Origin: Guptibacillus hwajinpoensis
GTDB lineage: Bacteria > Bacillota > Bacilli > Bacillales > Guptibacillaceae
Direction: 5' to 3'
Assembly: GCF_020171785.1 (NCBI RefSeq)
Contig: NZ_JAIVAE010000007.1
Location: 62,001-126,000, forward strand
DNA length: 64,000 bases
This document shows, piece after piece, positions 33,503-41,994 of the stretch (positions are counted from its first letter, which is position 1; the number at the start of each line of letters is the position of its first letter). The notes under the pieces are model-generated. The model was not told the DNA's origin and did no database searches. It saw nothing but the letters and a program-made list of their open reading frames with translations. Both the position numbers and the translations under genes were made by a program.

Positions 33503-33535
33503 AGGACCGTTCCGTTTTGGAGCGGTTCTTTTTGT
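33503..33535 (+). terminator. Rho-independent terminator
   Basis: AGGACCGTTCC pairs with GGAGCGGTTCT (wobble included) and is followed by a T-rich run, just after the dehydrogenase gene. Confidence 0.75.
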
Positions 33536-33636
33536 TTGGTTTTTAAATGGGGATGATTTTTAACTCATTTTCGCAATGTGTGAGAGGGGCGGTTAGAACA
33601 AATGAATTTGCTCACCTGGGCTGCCGAACACAGCGA

Positions 33637-33680
33637 CCTTTAAGCTCCGCTTAAAGGCGATTGAAACTCTGGTTTCAATC
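33637..33680 (+). repeat. Two adjacent perfect hairpins upstream of pgi
   Basis: CCTTTAAG/CTTAAAGG (33637-33657) is followed one base later by GATTGAAAC/GTTTCAATC (33659-33680). The surrounding 330-bp gap (33536-33866) holds no gene. They may belong to a decayed palindromic repeat or a pgi leader. Confidence 0.5.
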
Positions 33681-33866
33681 GAATGTGTCAAAAATCGAGC
33701 GACGAAATTTGTACACTGAAGTGAATAAGGACAAAAGGTCAAAAGAGATTAAAAAGAAATCTTCTTAGGTAATCGCTTACATGGATCGGCGTTCTTGATT
33801 TCGACTAGGTCTTGGGCTAAAGTAAAATGTGGGTACTGAACAAAAAATGATAATTGGAGGCTAACT

Positions 33867-35228
33867 ATGACTTCGAAAGTAAGTTTTGATTATTCAAAAG
33901 CATTGTCGTTTGTTGGCGAACATGAAGTAACATACATGGCGGATGCAGTGAAGGCTGCACACGAAGCGCTACATAATGGAACAGGGGCTGGCAGCGATTT
34001 TCTTGGCTGGCTAACGCTTCCGCATGATTATGATAAAGAAGAATTCTCACGCATTCAGAAATCAGCTGAGAAAATTAAATCAGATTCTGACGTACTTCTT
34101 GTTGTTGGGATCGGTGGTTCTTATTTAGGCGCTCGTGCAGCGATCGAAATGCTAAACCATTCTTTCTATAACGTCCTAACAAAAGAAGAGCGCAAAACAC
34201 CACAAGTGTTCTTCGTAGGAAACAACATTAGCTCGACTTACGTAAAGGATCTTTTCAGCGTACTTGAAGGAAAAGACGTTTCTGTTAACGTTATTTCTAA
34301 GTCAGGTACAACAACAGAGCCTGCAATTGCGTTCCGTATTTTCCGTAAATTCCTTGAAGAAAAATATGGCGTAGAAGAAGCGCGTCGTCGCATCTATGCA
34401 ACAACAGACAAGTCAAAAGGTGCGCTTAAAACACTTGCTGACGAAGAAGGATACGAAAGCTTCGTGATTCCTGATGATGTTGGTGGACGTTATTCTGTTC
34501 TTACAGCTGTTGGACTTCTTCCAATCGCAGCAAGCGGTATCTCCATTGAAGAGATGATGAAAGGTGCTCAGGACGCGCAAGATGACTTGAACACATCTGA
34601 CATCGCTTCAAACGAAGCTTATCAGTATGCAGCGGTTCGTAATGCTCTTTACAACAAAGGAAAGAACATCGAGCTTCTAGTGAACTATGAGCCATCTCTA
34701 CACTATTTCTCTGAGTGGTGGAAGCAGCTCTTTGGCGAAAGTGAAGGAAAAGACAACAAAGGTCTTTATCCAGCATCCGTTGATTTCTCAACTGACCTTC
34801 ACTCGATGGGACAATACGTTCAAGACGGCCGTCGTAGCTTGTTTGAAACTGTATTGAATGTAGGCAAAGCTCGTCATGAGATCACAATCGAAGAAGACGA
34901 CAAAAACCTTGATAAGCTGAACTACCTTGCTGGGGAAACAATGGACTTTGTTAACCAGAAAGCATTTGAAGGTACAATGCTTGCTCATACAGATGGTGAC
35001 GTTCCGAACTTAATCGTGAACATCCCTGAAATGACACCTTACCACTTCGGTTACCTTGCTTACTTCTTTGAAAAAGCATGTGCCGTTTCCGGTTACCTAC
35101 TTGGTGTGAATCCATTCGATCAGCCAGGAGTAGAAGCTTACAAAACAAACATGTTCGCCCTTCTTGGTAAACCAGGATTCGAAAAAGAAAAAGCAGAGCT
35201 TGAGGATCGCCTTAAGACAAACGAATAG
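33867..35228 (+). CDS. pgi: Glucose-6-phosphate isomerase
   Basis: A 453-aa enzyme starting at ATG 33867 after GGAGG. It is a bacterial-type PGI with two SIS domains. Visible are [19 protein letters not shown] (about residues 74-92), the phosphate loop [17 protein letters not shown] (about 139-155), [17 protein letters not shown] and the [13 protein letters not shown] and [16 protein letters not shown] segments. It converts glucose-6-phosphate and fructose-6-phosphate in central metabolism. Length matches Bacillus Pgi. A strong terminator follows. Confidence 0.96.
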   Translation: MTSKVSFDYSKALSFVGEHEVTYMADAVKAAHEALHNGTGAGSDFLGWLTLPHDYDKEEFSRIQKSAEKIKSDSDVLLVVGIGGSYLGARAAIEMLNHSFYNVLTKEERKTPQVFFVGNNISSTYVKDLFSVLEGKDVSVNVISKSGTTTEPAIAFRIFRKFLEEKYGVEEARRRIYATTDKSKGALKTLADEEGYESFVIPDDVGGRYSVLTAVGLLPIAASGISIEEMMKGAQDAQDDLNTSDIASNEAYQYAAVRNALYNKGKNIELLVNYEPSLHYFSEWWKQLFGESEGKDNKGLYPASVDFSTDLHSMGQYVQDGRRSLFETVLNVGKARHEITIEEDDKNLDKLNYLAGETMDFVNQKAFEGTMLAHTDGDVPNLIVNIPEMTPYHFGYLAYFFEKACAVSGYLLGVNPFDQPGVEAYKTNMFALLGKPGFEKEKAELEDRLKTNE

Positions 35229-35235
35229 ATTGAAC

Positions 35236-35266
35236 AAGAGAGAGCGCAGCAGCGCTCTCTTTTTTT
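35236..35266 (+). terminator. Rho-independent terminator of pgi
   Basis: AAGAGAGAGCGC pairs with GCGCTCTCTT around AGCA and is followed by a T-run. Confidence 0.92.
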
Positions 35267-35268
35267 AA

Positions 35269-35420
35269 ATCTAGCTCCAGCGCCTACCCGCTCGAGGTCT
35301 TAAGTCAAGCCTCATTGTGGCAAAAGGCGCCACATTGAGGCTCGTCTTAAGCTTGTCGCGGGTGAACGAGGCGCTTGCGCTTTTTTAGTCTAGCTTCAGC
35401 GCCTACCCGCGCTTTTTTAT
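35269..35420. repeat. Palindromic intergenic repeat, one full and one deleted copy
   Basis: The full unit (about 35269-35387) starts TCTAGCTCCAGCGCCTACCC and ends GCGGGTGAACGAGGCGCTTG plus CGCTTTTTT. In its middle, AAGCCTCAATGTGGC-like arms fold back on each other (CCTCATTGTGGC with GCCACATTGAGG). A second unit (about 35390-35420) repeats TCTAGCTTCAGCGCCTACCC and jumps to GCGCTTTTTT, as if its middle had been deleted. The same ends are found at 13999-14168. Similar repeats are widespread between genes of Bacillaceae. Confidence 0.7.
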
Positions 35421-35482
35421 CATGAAATTCCTCTGTTTGGACACGATAAGCGTAGACAATGTAAATAGGGAGGAAGCTATAC

Positions 35483-35893
35483 ATGATTCCAATGAATTCT
35501 GCGCTCGAAGGCAAAACGATTGAACTTAGCATTATGGAGGACAAGCTTCGTCAACTAGGCTATAGCTACGGAGGCGGATGGGAGTATGATCACGGTTATT
35601 TTGATTACAAAATCGATGATGAAGACGGCTATCTTTTTCTACGAGTGCCGATTAAAGCCGTGAAAAAAGAGCTTGATGCGGATGGCGCTATTGTCGAAAT
35701 CGGCCAGCCGTTCATGCTCTCTCATATGTACCAGGCAGGAGTCGATCCTGAAGGGAATATCGGCAATATCTCAGCGTCCTTTAACCAGTTTCAGGAACCA
35801 ACCGATAAAGATGCTGAAATTGATGAAAAGTGGTTGAAATACGGAGAGCGTTACGTGAAAGAGTTTGACGCAGCACTCTCGTCTTACGTGTGA
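35483..35893 (+). CDS. yugN: YugN-like protein
   Basis: A 136-aa soluble protein starting at ATG 35483 behind AGGGAGGAAGC. It has the YugN-like family layout: EGKTIELSIMEDKLRQLGYS at the start, GGWEYDHGYFDYKIDDEDGY and LFLRVPIKAV in the middle, then IVEIGQPFMLSHMYQAG. No catalytic motif is apparent and the role is unknown. Its end overlaps the convergent yugO gene by 10 bases. Position after pgi matches B. subtilis. Confidence 0.87.
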   Translation: MIPMNSALEGKTIELSIMEDKLRQLGYSYGGGWEYDHGYFDYKIDDEDGYLFLRVPIKAVKKELDADGAIVEIGQPFMLSHMYQAGVDPEGNIGNISASFNQFQEPTDKDAEIDEKWLKYGERYVKEFDAALSSYV

Positions 35894-36876
35894 ATCACAA
35901 GTAAAAGATCATCTGACTCGATAACAAACGAAGGGGAGGGATTCATGACAAGATCGCTTCCTCTTTTTACACCAATCATCAGGATATCCTTTTCATTTAG
36001 CTGTTGAGCGACATCGCAAAAGGATTTCTCACTGTAAGCCTCCGCTTTCATAAAATCGAGCTGGTTTGGCTTTAAATGAGTAAGCATTTCAAGCAGTGTC
36101 GTAGAAATCCCGTGTGAAAAGACGCTATTCGTCATCACCGTACTTAGAAGATGAGCACTTTCAATAATTTCGTTCGCCCCCGCACGCTCGGCATTCACAA
36201 TTTGCTCAGGTGATAGAATCTCTACAATCGTATACACAGAAGGGTTGATTCCTTTTACCGTTAAAAGGGTCAAAATCGTCTGCATATCCACTTCCATTTC
36301 ACTTTTATACTGATCCGCAGTAATGAGGACGGTGTGCGCCTCGCTTATCTTTGCCTTTCGCAGTGTACTATCCTCACCAGGATTTCCTCGTATAAAATGA
36401 ACGCCTTCTTTTTGGAGTGGGTTTTCCGTAAGCGAATGATCAACCAGTACAATAGATCGCTCAGGCTGATTTGATAGAAGTGCCTTAATCGTATGTCGGC
36501 TGCGTGAATTCCACCCAACGACGACAACGTGATTGGCTCGTTCGTAGCTGCGCTCTCCCCGTCCAAGTGCACCCTGGGTCATTACAAAGGAAGAAGCAAG
36601 CTTTGCCATATAAAAGGTCATAAATCCAGCTCCAAACATAATAAATACCATTGCAAATGCTTTTCCTCTCACGGTTTCAGGTGATGTATCACCATATCCA
36701 ATCGTAGAAGCCGTGACAATCGCAAACCAAATCCCATCGAAAACGGTCGGAAACATCTCTGGCTCTACCAGGTGCATAATAAAGCCCATCGTAATTAGAA
36801 TCACAACGATCAGCGCACCGAGTTGTAATACAGGAGGATACCGCGATATATAATAAACTAAGTCACGTAATCTCAA
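35884..36876 (-). CDS. yugO: Potassium channel protein with RCK domain (YugO-like)
   Basis: A 330-aa K+ channel subunit starting at ATG 36876 behind AGGAGCG. Two helices (about residues 18-40 and 80-105) flank the pore helix and the selectivity filter TASTIGYGDTS (about residue 58). A cytoplasmic RCK/TrkA-N domain follows (NHVVVVGWNSRSRHTIKALL, IVLVDHSL, GNPGEDSTLRKAKI), ending in a TrkA-C-like region. In B. subtilis YugO is needed for biofilm formation and for electrical signalling between cells. The upstream partner mstX is not seen here. Confidence 0.9.
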   Translation of the reverse strand: MRLRDLVYYISRYPPVLQLGALIVVILITMGFIMHLVEPEMFPTVFDGIWFAIVTASTIGYGDTSPETVRGKAFAMVFIMFGAGFMTFYMAKLASSFVMTQGALGRGERSYERANHVVVVGWNSRSRHTIKALLSNQPERSIVLVDHSLTENPLQKEGVHFIRGNPGEDSTLRKAKISEAHTVLITADQYKSEMEVDMQTILTLLTVKGINPSVYTIVEILSPEQIVNAERAGANEIIESAHLLSTVMTNSVFSHGISTTLLEMLTHLKPNQLDFMKAEAYSEKSFCDVAQQLNEKDILMIGVKRGSDLVMNPSPSFVIESDDLLLVIHT

Positions 36877-36998
36877 AACAAAACGCTCCTTTCTCCACTT
36901 CCATTATGCCCATCAATCACTGGAAAAAAACGACACGTGTGTGATCCTTCGCGACAGGGTAAAGAAAGGATATGACAGGACAAAAAGGGTGAAGAAAT

Positions 36999-37307
36999 AT
37001 GAGAGCACTATCATCATTCCTCGTATCGCTCGTACGCTTGATTTTCGGTATCATTGAAGCGATTCTTGGAATTCGCATATTGCTGAAACTATTCAGCGCA
37101 AATCCAACAGCTCCATTCGTGCAGTGGATTTATGACTTTTCAGCGCCATTGCTATATCCATTTCGAAACATCTTTCCAACCACGGAATTTGCTGGACAAT
37201 ATGTCGTTGAATTCTCTGCGGTGTTCGCACTGATTGTGTATAGTATTGTGGCATCACTTATTGTACGGTTTGTGGCAATGGGGCTAACGAGCCGGGAGAG
37301 AAGATAA
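36999..37307 (+). CDS. YggT-like small membrane protein
   Basis: A 102-aa protein starting at ATG 36999 after GGGTGAAG. Two long hydrophobic segments (about residues 8-30 and 68-93) flank the loop NPTAPFVQWIYDFSAPLLYP, FRNIFPTTEF. This PF-x-YDFSxPLLxPFRxIFP pattern is that of the YggT family, which includes proteins of cell-division clusters and osmotic-shock resistance. This one is a solitary gene. Function not established. Confidence 0.75.
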   Translation: MRALSSFLVSLVRLIFGIIEAILGIRILLKLFSANPTAPFVQWIYDFSAPLLYPFRNIFPTTEFAGQYVVEFSAVFALIVYSIVASLIVRFVAMGLTSRERR

Positions 37308-37313
37308 GAGAGG

Positions 37314-37340
37314 AGAAACGCTGGGGGACAGCGTTTCTTT
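37314..37340 (+). terminator. Rho-independent terminator
   Basis: AGAAACGCTG/CAGCGTTTCT with a GGGGA loop and T-run ends the YggT-like gene. Confidence 0.85.
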
Positions 37341-37365
37341 TGTTGTTTGGACGTTTATTGAACAA

Positions 37366-37399
37366 GAAGAACCCTCTTGCATCCGCAAAAGGGTTCTTT
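37366..37399 (-). terminator. Rho-independent terminator of the carbonic anhydrase gene
   Basis: AAGAACCCTCTTGC and GCAAAAGGGTTCTT pair with one mismatch around ATCC. On the minus strand a short T-run follows. Confidence 0.8.
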
Positions 37400-37413
37400 T
37401 GATGGAGAGTAGA

Positions 37414-38196
37414 TTATTTCGCGTATACTTCTCTATTGTTTATCGGTTGAGGATCTCTCGCATTCCCATGCGGAAAACGTTCGGAAAATGCCTCAATCTG
37501 CTGTTCTGACAGCTCGATTGGCTCTTCGAGAACAACCCAGCTAACGCCTTCAGAACAAGGGGGAGTCGTTAACGAACCGCTGTACCGGAATGTAGACATG
37601 TCTTCTGGCAATAATAAATCCAGCTTTAGTTTACTTGAGAGCTCTTCTTTACTGTGCTCTGAAGGGATATTTGAAAAGGCTTCAGCTAAGACTGGATTAT
37701 CTTCACCTTCTTTAATAAGGAAGGCGAGAACGGCCAGCTCACCCGCTTCACTTTGATGAACAAGGTGACCTTCCATTTCAAAATGATCACCGTTCAATGA
37801 ATTTTCACTTGGGGTATGGAAATGGAGTTGTTGTAAGGTATATTCTTCTCCTTGTAATGAAATACTGTTTTCCCCAGTTGGATCCGACAGTTGAACCGTG
37901 TGTCCGTTGTGTTCTAATGTAAATGGAGTGGATTGGTACGTGAGTTCAAGTGCTTCTAAATCATCGTTCAGTTCAACAGTTGAAACGTCAATGTTGATTG
38001 GAGACTGTTTTTCTCCTTCACCGCATGCCGCATACTCAGGGTGCAGCGTATGCCAATTGGATGGCCCAGTTTCTCCTTCATATGACCACGTCACGTCTTC
38101 CGTTTGACCTTCATCGATTTTTCTCTCCGTTTCAGCGGAGCACCCCATTAGCATGGCTATTGATAAAACTCCTGCAGGACTAATCTTTTTCAACAT
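37414..38196 (-). CDS. Alpha-type carbonic anhydrase lipoprotein
   Basis: A 260-aa lipoprotein; the signal ends in the lipobox MGCS with Cys19. The mature part (about residues 38-258) is a complete alpha-carbonic anhydrase: WSYEGETGPSNWHTLHPEYA, QSPINID, then the zinc ligands in LHFHTPSEN (two His) and MEGHLVHQ (third His). SGSLTTPPCSEGVSWVVL forms the active-site pocket. It hydrates CO2 outside the membrane. Alpha-class enzymes are uncommon in Bacillaceae but occur in alkali- and salt-tolerant species. The AraC- or LacI-type control of other loci is not seen here. Confidence 0.93.
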   Translation of the reverse strand: MLKKISPAGVLSIAMLMGCSAETERKIDEGQTEDVTWSYEGETGPSNWHTLHPEYAACGEGEKQSPINIDVSTVELNDDLEALELTYQSTPFTLEHNGHTVQLSDPTGENSISLQGEEYTLQQLHFHTPSENSLNGDHFEMEGHLVHQSEAGELAVLAFLIKEGEDNPVLAEAFSNIPSEHSKEELSSKLKLDLLLPEDMSTFRYSGSLTTPPCSEGVSWVVLEEPIELSEQQIEAFSERFPHGNARDPQPINNREVYAK

Positions 38197-38553
38197 TTGA
38201 CTCCATCACCAACCTCACTTTAGTTCTTTTTAATTCAGTTAACAATCGCGCACTTCAATTATTTCAAAGCACCTAAAGTGGTTCAAAAGGATTTCGACCT
38301 AAACAGATCTTCACAAATTCCTTTGCTAACCCTTTTAATAGAACAATTGACTTGGGAGGATAGAGCTATGGTATAAAAAAAGTGATTCGTGATCTTTATT
38401 GAAATTAGTGTGGTTTACTTAGGTAATCTCATTGTGGATAAGAATGGGACTTGCTTAAATTTCTAAAAGCGCAAAATCCTTGATTTAAGTCAATGAAAGT
38501 CCTCCTCAGACAAAATACAATAGATTTAACATCAAAGTCGAGGAGGCTCTTAT
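38197..38553. other. Divergent intergenic region carbonic anhydrase / DUF4386 gene
   Basis: A 357-bp AT-rich region. Its only clear signal is the Fnr-like palindrome at 38480-38493. No additional gene was seen. Confidence 0.45.
38480..38493. promoter_or_regulatory. Crp/Fnr-type operator upstream of DUF4386 gene
   Basis: TTGATTTAAGTCAA is a near-perfect palindrome of the Fnr type (TTGAT-N4-ATCAA). It lies about 60 bp before the DUF4386 gene, just upstream of a TACAAT -10 box (38515-38520). A Crp/Fnr-family regulator is encoded directly downstream of that gene. Confidence 0.5.
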
Positions 38554-39267
38554 ATGGAATTAAAGACAACAACTAATCAAAACATGCAGCAGAAAGCAGC
38601 AGTCTTTTCAGCAATTGCATTACTTATCATGACATTTGCTGCAGTTTTTGCTCAGGGGTATGTGCACAGTTCATTAGTCGTTGAGGGAGATGCAGCAACG
38701 ACATTAAAAAACATCCAGGCATCTCAAGGACTGTTTCGTCTTGAGGTACTTGGATGGTTAATCATTATCATTCTGGATTTAATTGTATCATGGGGCTTTT
38801 ATTTATTCTTAAAGCCGTTCCATGCTGGTTACGCATTATTAGCCGGTGGGCTTCGTTTCCTTTACACAGTCATTCTAGCCATAGCGGTTTCGCATCTTGT
38901 GATAACCAATTCTGTTGTTCAAAATGCAGAGTTAGGCACGTCATCGGATACTGTAGCACAGCAAGTAATGGATGCCATCACAGCTTTTGAAGCAATCTGG
39001 TCATTTGGATTAATCATTTTTGGACTTCATTTGATCGTAGTCGGCATGGTAGCATGGAAGACAACCAGAATACCAAAAGTGATCAGCTTTCTTGTCGTTC
39101 TAGCCGGTTTCAGCTACTCGCTTATTCATTTCATATACCAATTTATCCCCCAACTTGAAAACGTTACGGGGCTACTAGAATTAATCCTTATGGTTCCCAT
39201 GGTGATCGGTGAATTAGGATTTGGCATCTGGTTATTAGTAAAAGGAAGAAAAGTAACGATGGACTAA
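38554..39267 (+). CDS. DUF4386 domain membrane protein
   Basis: A 237-aa protein starting at ATG 38554 after GAGGAGGCTC. Six hydrophobic helices are visible. The extracytoplasmic loop between the first two (QGYVHSSLVVEGDAATTLKN, IQASQGLFRLEVLGW) and the PFHAGYALLAGGLRFLYT segment are typical of DUF4386 proteins, whose role is unknown. It overlaps the stop of a convergent Crp/Fnr regulator by 4 bases, a pairing that suggests the regulator acts on it through the site at 38480. Confidence 0.85.
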   Translation: MELKTTTNQNMQQKAAVFSAIALLIMTFAAVFAQGYVHSSLVVEGDAATTLKNIQASQGLFRLEVLGWLIIIILDLIVSWGFYLFLKPFHAGYALLAGGLRFLYTVILAIAVSHLVITNSVVQNAELGTSSDTVAQQVMDAITAFEAIWSFGLIIFGLHLIVVGMVAWKTTRIPKVISFLVVLAGFSYSLIHFIYQFIPQLENVTGLLELILMVPMVIGELGFGIWLLVKGRKVTMD

Positions 39268-39857
39268 TCAACAATCCGGAGGTTAGCTAAGGACCGTTTC
39301 TTAATCCGGCTTAGAGACTCTGGCTTGATTCCCAGGTAGCTTGCGAGTTGATACTGGGGAACTCGGTCAATTAAATCTGGTCTTTTCTTCACCAAGTTTT
39401 GATAGCGCTCTTCTGGCGTCGAAGAAATGAAGGAGGAGAATTCATCCCTCATCGCACCCAGATCTTCTTCCATCATCTTGCGAGTCAGTTCTTCTAACAC
39501 CGGGTGCATGTCGTAAGCTTCCTGCTCAGTCGATAAATCACCAACAATAAGCGTACAGTCTTCCAAGCAGCTAAGAGAGTAGGGAGAAATTTTGTCAGGC
39601 TTATGCTGATTAAAGATCGTTACACTCTGTTCTTCTGTAAAGAAATTAAACGTATTCTCATTCCCATGTTCATCGACACCGTATAGGCGTACACACCCTT
39701 TTAAAACAAAATAGCATTTGTCAGGAACTTCACCTTGATGCAAAAGGACCGTTCCTTTTTTAAACGTAGAAACAGGAATATCGATTGTGAGCTTTCTTAA
39801 TTCGGATTCACTTAGATCCGAGAAGCGTTTCATATACTGGATAAGGACATCTTTCAT
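39264..39857 (-). CDS. Crp/Fnr-family transcriptional regulator
   Basis: About 197 aa from ATG 39855-39857, spaced nine bases after AAGGGAG; two earlier in-frame starts are less well placed. Residues about 25-115 form a cyclic-nucleotide-binding-like beta roll (GTVLLHQGEVPDKCYFVLKG, CVRLYGVDEHGNENTFNFF). The C-terminal winged helix has PQYQLASYLGIKPESLSRIK, the recognition helix. There are no Fnr-type cysteine clusters, so it probably does not hold an iron-sulphur centre. It likely binds the palindrome at 38480-38493. Confidence 0.87.
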   Translation of the reverse strand: MKDVLIQYMKRFSDLSESELRKLTIDIPVSTFKKGTVLLHQGEVPDKCYFVLKGCVRLYGVDEHGNENTFNFFTEEQSVTIFNQHKPDKISPYSLSCLEDCTLIVGDLSTEQEAYDMHPVLEELTRKMMEEDLGAMRDEFSSFISSTPEERYQNLVKKRPDLIDRVPQYQLASYLGIKPESLSRIKKRSLANLRIVD

Positions 39858-40018
39858 CGTATTCATCTCCCTTACCAATTCTCATTATTATTTAGTATAG
39901 CATGATAAAAACAGAGAGAGGTGGCGTAATAAAACTGGTTATTCGATAGTAAAATGAATATGTGGTGACTACGCACCAGTATACTTTAAAAACAAGTAAC
40001 ACCTAGGAGAGGATCAAA

Positions 40019-40231
40019 TTGGACCTATTTTTATTTATATCCGTAATCGTTGGGATGACGTTTATTTTCTTATATTTTGTAATGAATTTTGACTTGAAAA
40101 AGAAAAAGTTAGAGGTAGAGGAAAAGAAACTGGAGTTGGAAAAGAGGAGGTTGGAACTGAAAGAAGAAGGAGAGGAAGTAGGGGAAGGAAAGCTTTAAAA
40201 GAATTTAATAGGTAAAAGACCCTCAATATAG
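40019..40231 (+). CDS. Small membrane-anchored coiled-coil protein, probable frameshift
   Basis: It starts at TTG 40019 behind AGGAGAGG. One membrane helix (residues 2-22, LFLFISVIVGMTFIFLYFV) is followed by a Lys/Glu coiled coil (KKKKLEVEEKKLELEK). At the A-run 40140-40144 the frame turns into an Arg-rich tail ending at 40231. One fewer A would keep the heptad-like pattern (RRLELKEEGEEVGEGKL) and end at TAA 40197-40199. An indel in the run, real or from sequencing, is likely. The function is unknown. Confidence 0.5.
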
Positions 40232-40323
40232 TGCACTTTTACATGTTTCAAAAAATAAGTTGCCCTTATAATAAAAGCTATGATAAAATAAATCTTGTCG
40301 ACAGGAAATCGCTGTCATTATAC

Positions 40324-40396
40324 GGGGCATTAGCTCAGCTGGGAGAGCGCTACACTGGCAGTGTAGAGGTCAGCGGTTCGAGCCCGCTATGCTCCA
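40324..40396 (+). tRNA. tRNA-Ala (anticodon GGC)
   Basis: A 73-nt cloverleaf: acceptor GGGGCAT with ATGCTCC (one G-T pair), D-arm TAGCTCAGCTGGGAGAGC, and the anticodon stem CTACA/TGTAG around CTGGCAG, giving anticodon GGC. The T-arm contains GGTTCGAGCC, and the discriminator base is A at 40396. CCA is not encoded. Its 3' end borders a stretch with a decayed tyrosine recombinase, so it may have served as an integration site. Confidence 0.95.
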
Positions 40397-40493
40397 TCTA
40401 CGGTAGGTATCGCGCTATATCAACGTTGACTTACCAATGACTTAGACGCAGGGTAGCGCTACTACGAAAAACGGTGTACAGCACCGGTCAAAA

Positions 40494-40536
40494 CGCTTCT
40501 TATTCCGAAATTGATTCGGAGTAGGGGGCGTTTTTT
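40494..40536 (+). terminator. Probable terminator downstream of tRNA-Ala
   Basis: An AAACGC/GCGTTT outer stem and an inner TTCCGAA/TTCGGAG stem are followed by six T. It lies about 100 bp after the tRNA. Confidence 0.6.
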
Positions 40537-40551
40537 GTTTTGCGCAAAGGT

Positions 40552-40894
40552 ATGAACGTTAAGCAAATGAGAATAGCCGGAGCTTATAGCAAATCTATCC
40601 ACAAATTGGACTCATTATTCGAGAAGTTCATTAACGTAAAGGTAGCCGAAGATAGCGGAAGGAACCGTAAATAAATACTGCCTATACTATCGTTTCTTTG
40701 TGGAATATATGGACGTAAAAGAACTCGGTAGTGACGTTCGAAATGTAGACACGGATTTGATACGCGCCTATGCCGCTTGGATGTTAGAGGATCGCGTTAA
40801 ATTGGACGGTCATAAGTTGCGGATGCATATTCGTTATACTTCATTTATCGCAGAAGTCGTTAAAGAAACAATATGCGGACTTTTTGCCACTTAA
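40552..40894 (+). pseudogene. Tyrosine recombinase/integrase remnant, N-terminal SAM-like domain, frameshifted
   Basis: From ATG 40552 one frame reads MNVKQMRIAGAYSKSIHKLD and EKFINVKVAEDSGRNRK, then stops. The next frame takes over with VNKYCLYYRFFVEYMDVKEL, DVRNVDTDLIRAYAAWMLED and ends at 40894. Together they look like the core-binding (SAM-like) domain of a phage-type tyrosine recombinase. The catalytic domain with the Arg-His-Arg-Tyr residues is missing. Its position 156 bp after tRNA-Ala fits a lost integrative element. Assignment rests on pattern, not on a search. Confidence 0.6.
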
Positions 40895-41177
40895 TGAAGT
40901 TCTTGGAAAATTGAATAAAGGCCGAAAGATCAAGGGTTAGACAAAAAAAGCCGCTCCATCCTTGCTGGAATGAGCTGCCCTCCTATCGTAGCTAAGTAGG
41001 TTCACTGTAGTATTATTATAGCGTGGCAGTACAAATATCGCATGGTCGTAAGAAAAATGAAATGAGGAAGTCATCCCGTTTGGATTAATAAATCGTAAAT
41101 ATATTTCTTAGTGAATGAGAATGTGCTTCTTATATATAAAATAGCGCGTAGATATTAATGGGGGGAGGCGTTATTTT

Positions 41178-41336
41178 ATGAAAAGAAAGCCAATCACAAT
41201 AGTAATTGGACTGATATTTACGATCATACTTGTAGTATGGGCAGAAGCGCAGCCGGTAGACACTCCGAAAAATGACGATTATTCGACATACAACAGGGCT
41301 AGCGTATCTCAATATTATCGAAGCATTTATAAATAG
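41178..41336 (+). CDS. Small secreted or membrane-anchored peptide (52 aa)
   Basis: It starts at ATG 41178 behind GGGGGAGG. The N-terminus is a signal peptide or anchor (KRKPITIVIGLIFTIILVVW, then AEAQ as a possible cleavage site). A short Tyr-rich mature part follows (DDYSTYNRASVSQYYRSIYK). No family is recognised. It lies in the decayed region behind tRNA-Ala. Confidence 0.55.
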   Translation: MKRKPITIVIGLIFTIILVVWAEAQPVDTPKNDDYSTYNRASVSQYYRSIYK

Positions 41337-41484
41337 TCGAAATCAAAACAAGACGCTCATGTGGGCGTTCTTTTCTTGTGAAAAAAATCGCTAGGGTGTG
41401 CGAAATGAAAATACCGTGGGTACTATTTTGAAAATAGTTGGTGGGACGATGAGCCTGACAATCTGTCCGAATACTTAAAGGGTT

Positions 41485-41877
41485 TCAATTTTTTAATATA
41501 AGTTTTGCTCCGTTACCAGCTAAGCATGTATAAACAAAAGTTTTTATTTCATCTGATTTCAGGTCGTGCCCTCCCGAATGAACAAATGCTGCAATTATAC
41601 GCATTTGAACTAAGATTACGCTATTGATGTTAGCTGGAAGGGTTAATGGTAATAGAACTATTCCACCAAGTTCAGATAAGAAACCACCAGTTGCACTTTT
41701 AGTATTTTGCCATCTAATTATGCTATGAACATTCTCTTCCAACGAACTATCTTTTTGACGATAATTATCTCCTAATTCAATTGCAACATCCATTCCTGGA
41801 ATATCTCCATGGATTGCTTTATCGTATGAGTATTCTAATACCAGATAAAGGAGCGTTTTTCCCGCATCTACTGACAA
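41485..41877 (-). pseudogene. Truncated EcsC-family protein
   Basis: The 130-residue frame matches the first half of EcsC-type proteins: DKAIHGDIPGMDVAIELGDN, IIRWQNTKSATGGFLSELGG, LPLTLPANINSVILVQMRII and the closing KTFVYTCLAGNGAKLILKN. Full-length family members are about 240-280 aa, so the C-terminal half is missing. The start, a TTG at 41877, has no clear ribosome binding site. It is probably a decaying gene. EcsC proteins are peripheral membrane proteins of unclear role. Confidence 0.65.
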
Positions 41878-41959
41878 CTTCTAATGAATCTAATGGTTAA
41901 AGTAATTTCACCTTGTTCAAGTGGCTAATTAGGAATGAAGAAACGTTACAGCATTAGTA

Positions 41960-41994
41960 AAGAGTATAACCGCAGTTGGTTATACTCTTTTTTG
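41960..41994. terminator. Rho-independent terminator
   Basis: AAGAGTATAACC and GGTTATACTCTT pair around a 6-nt loop and are followed by T. A near-identical hairpin lies at 45419-45450. Confidence 0.8.

Noticed and set aside
29518-38420. TTACTTAGGT found near 29518, 31163 and 38408
   Set aside because: A short AT-rich word in differing contexts; expected by chance in a window of this size.
40231-40440. Open frame of 69 codons over the tRNA
   Set aside because: It runs through tRNA-Ala(GGC) and has no ribosome binding site.
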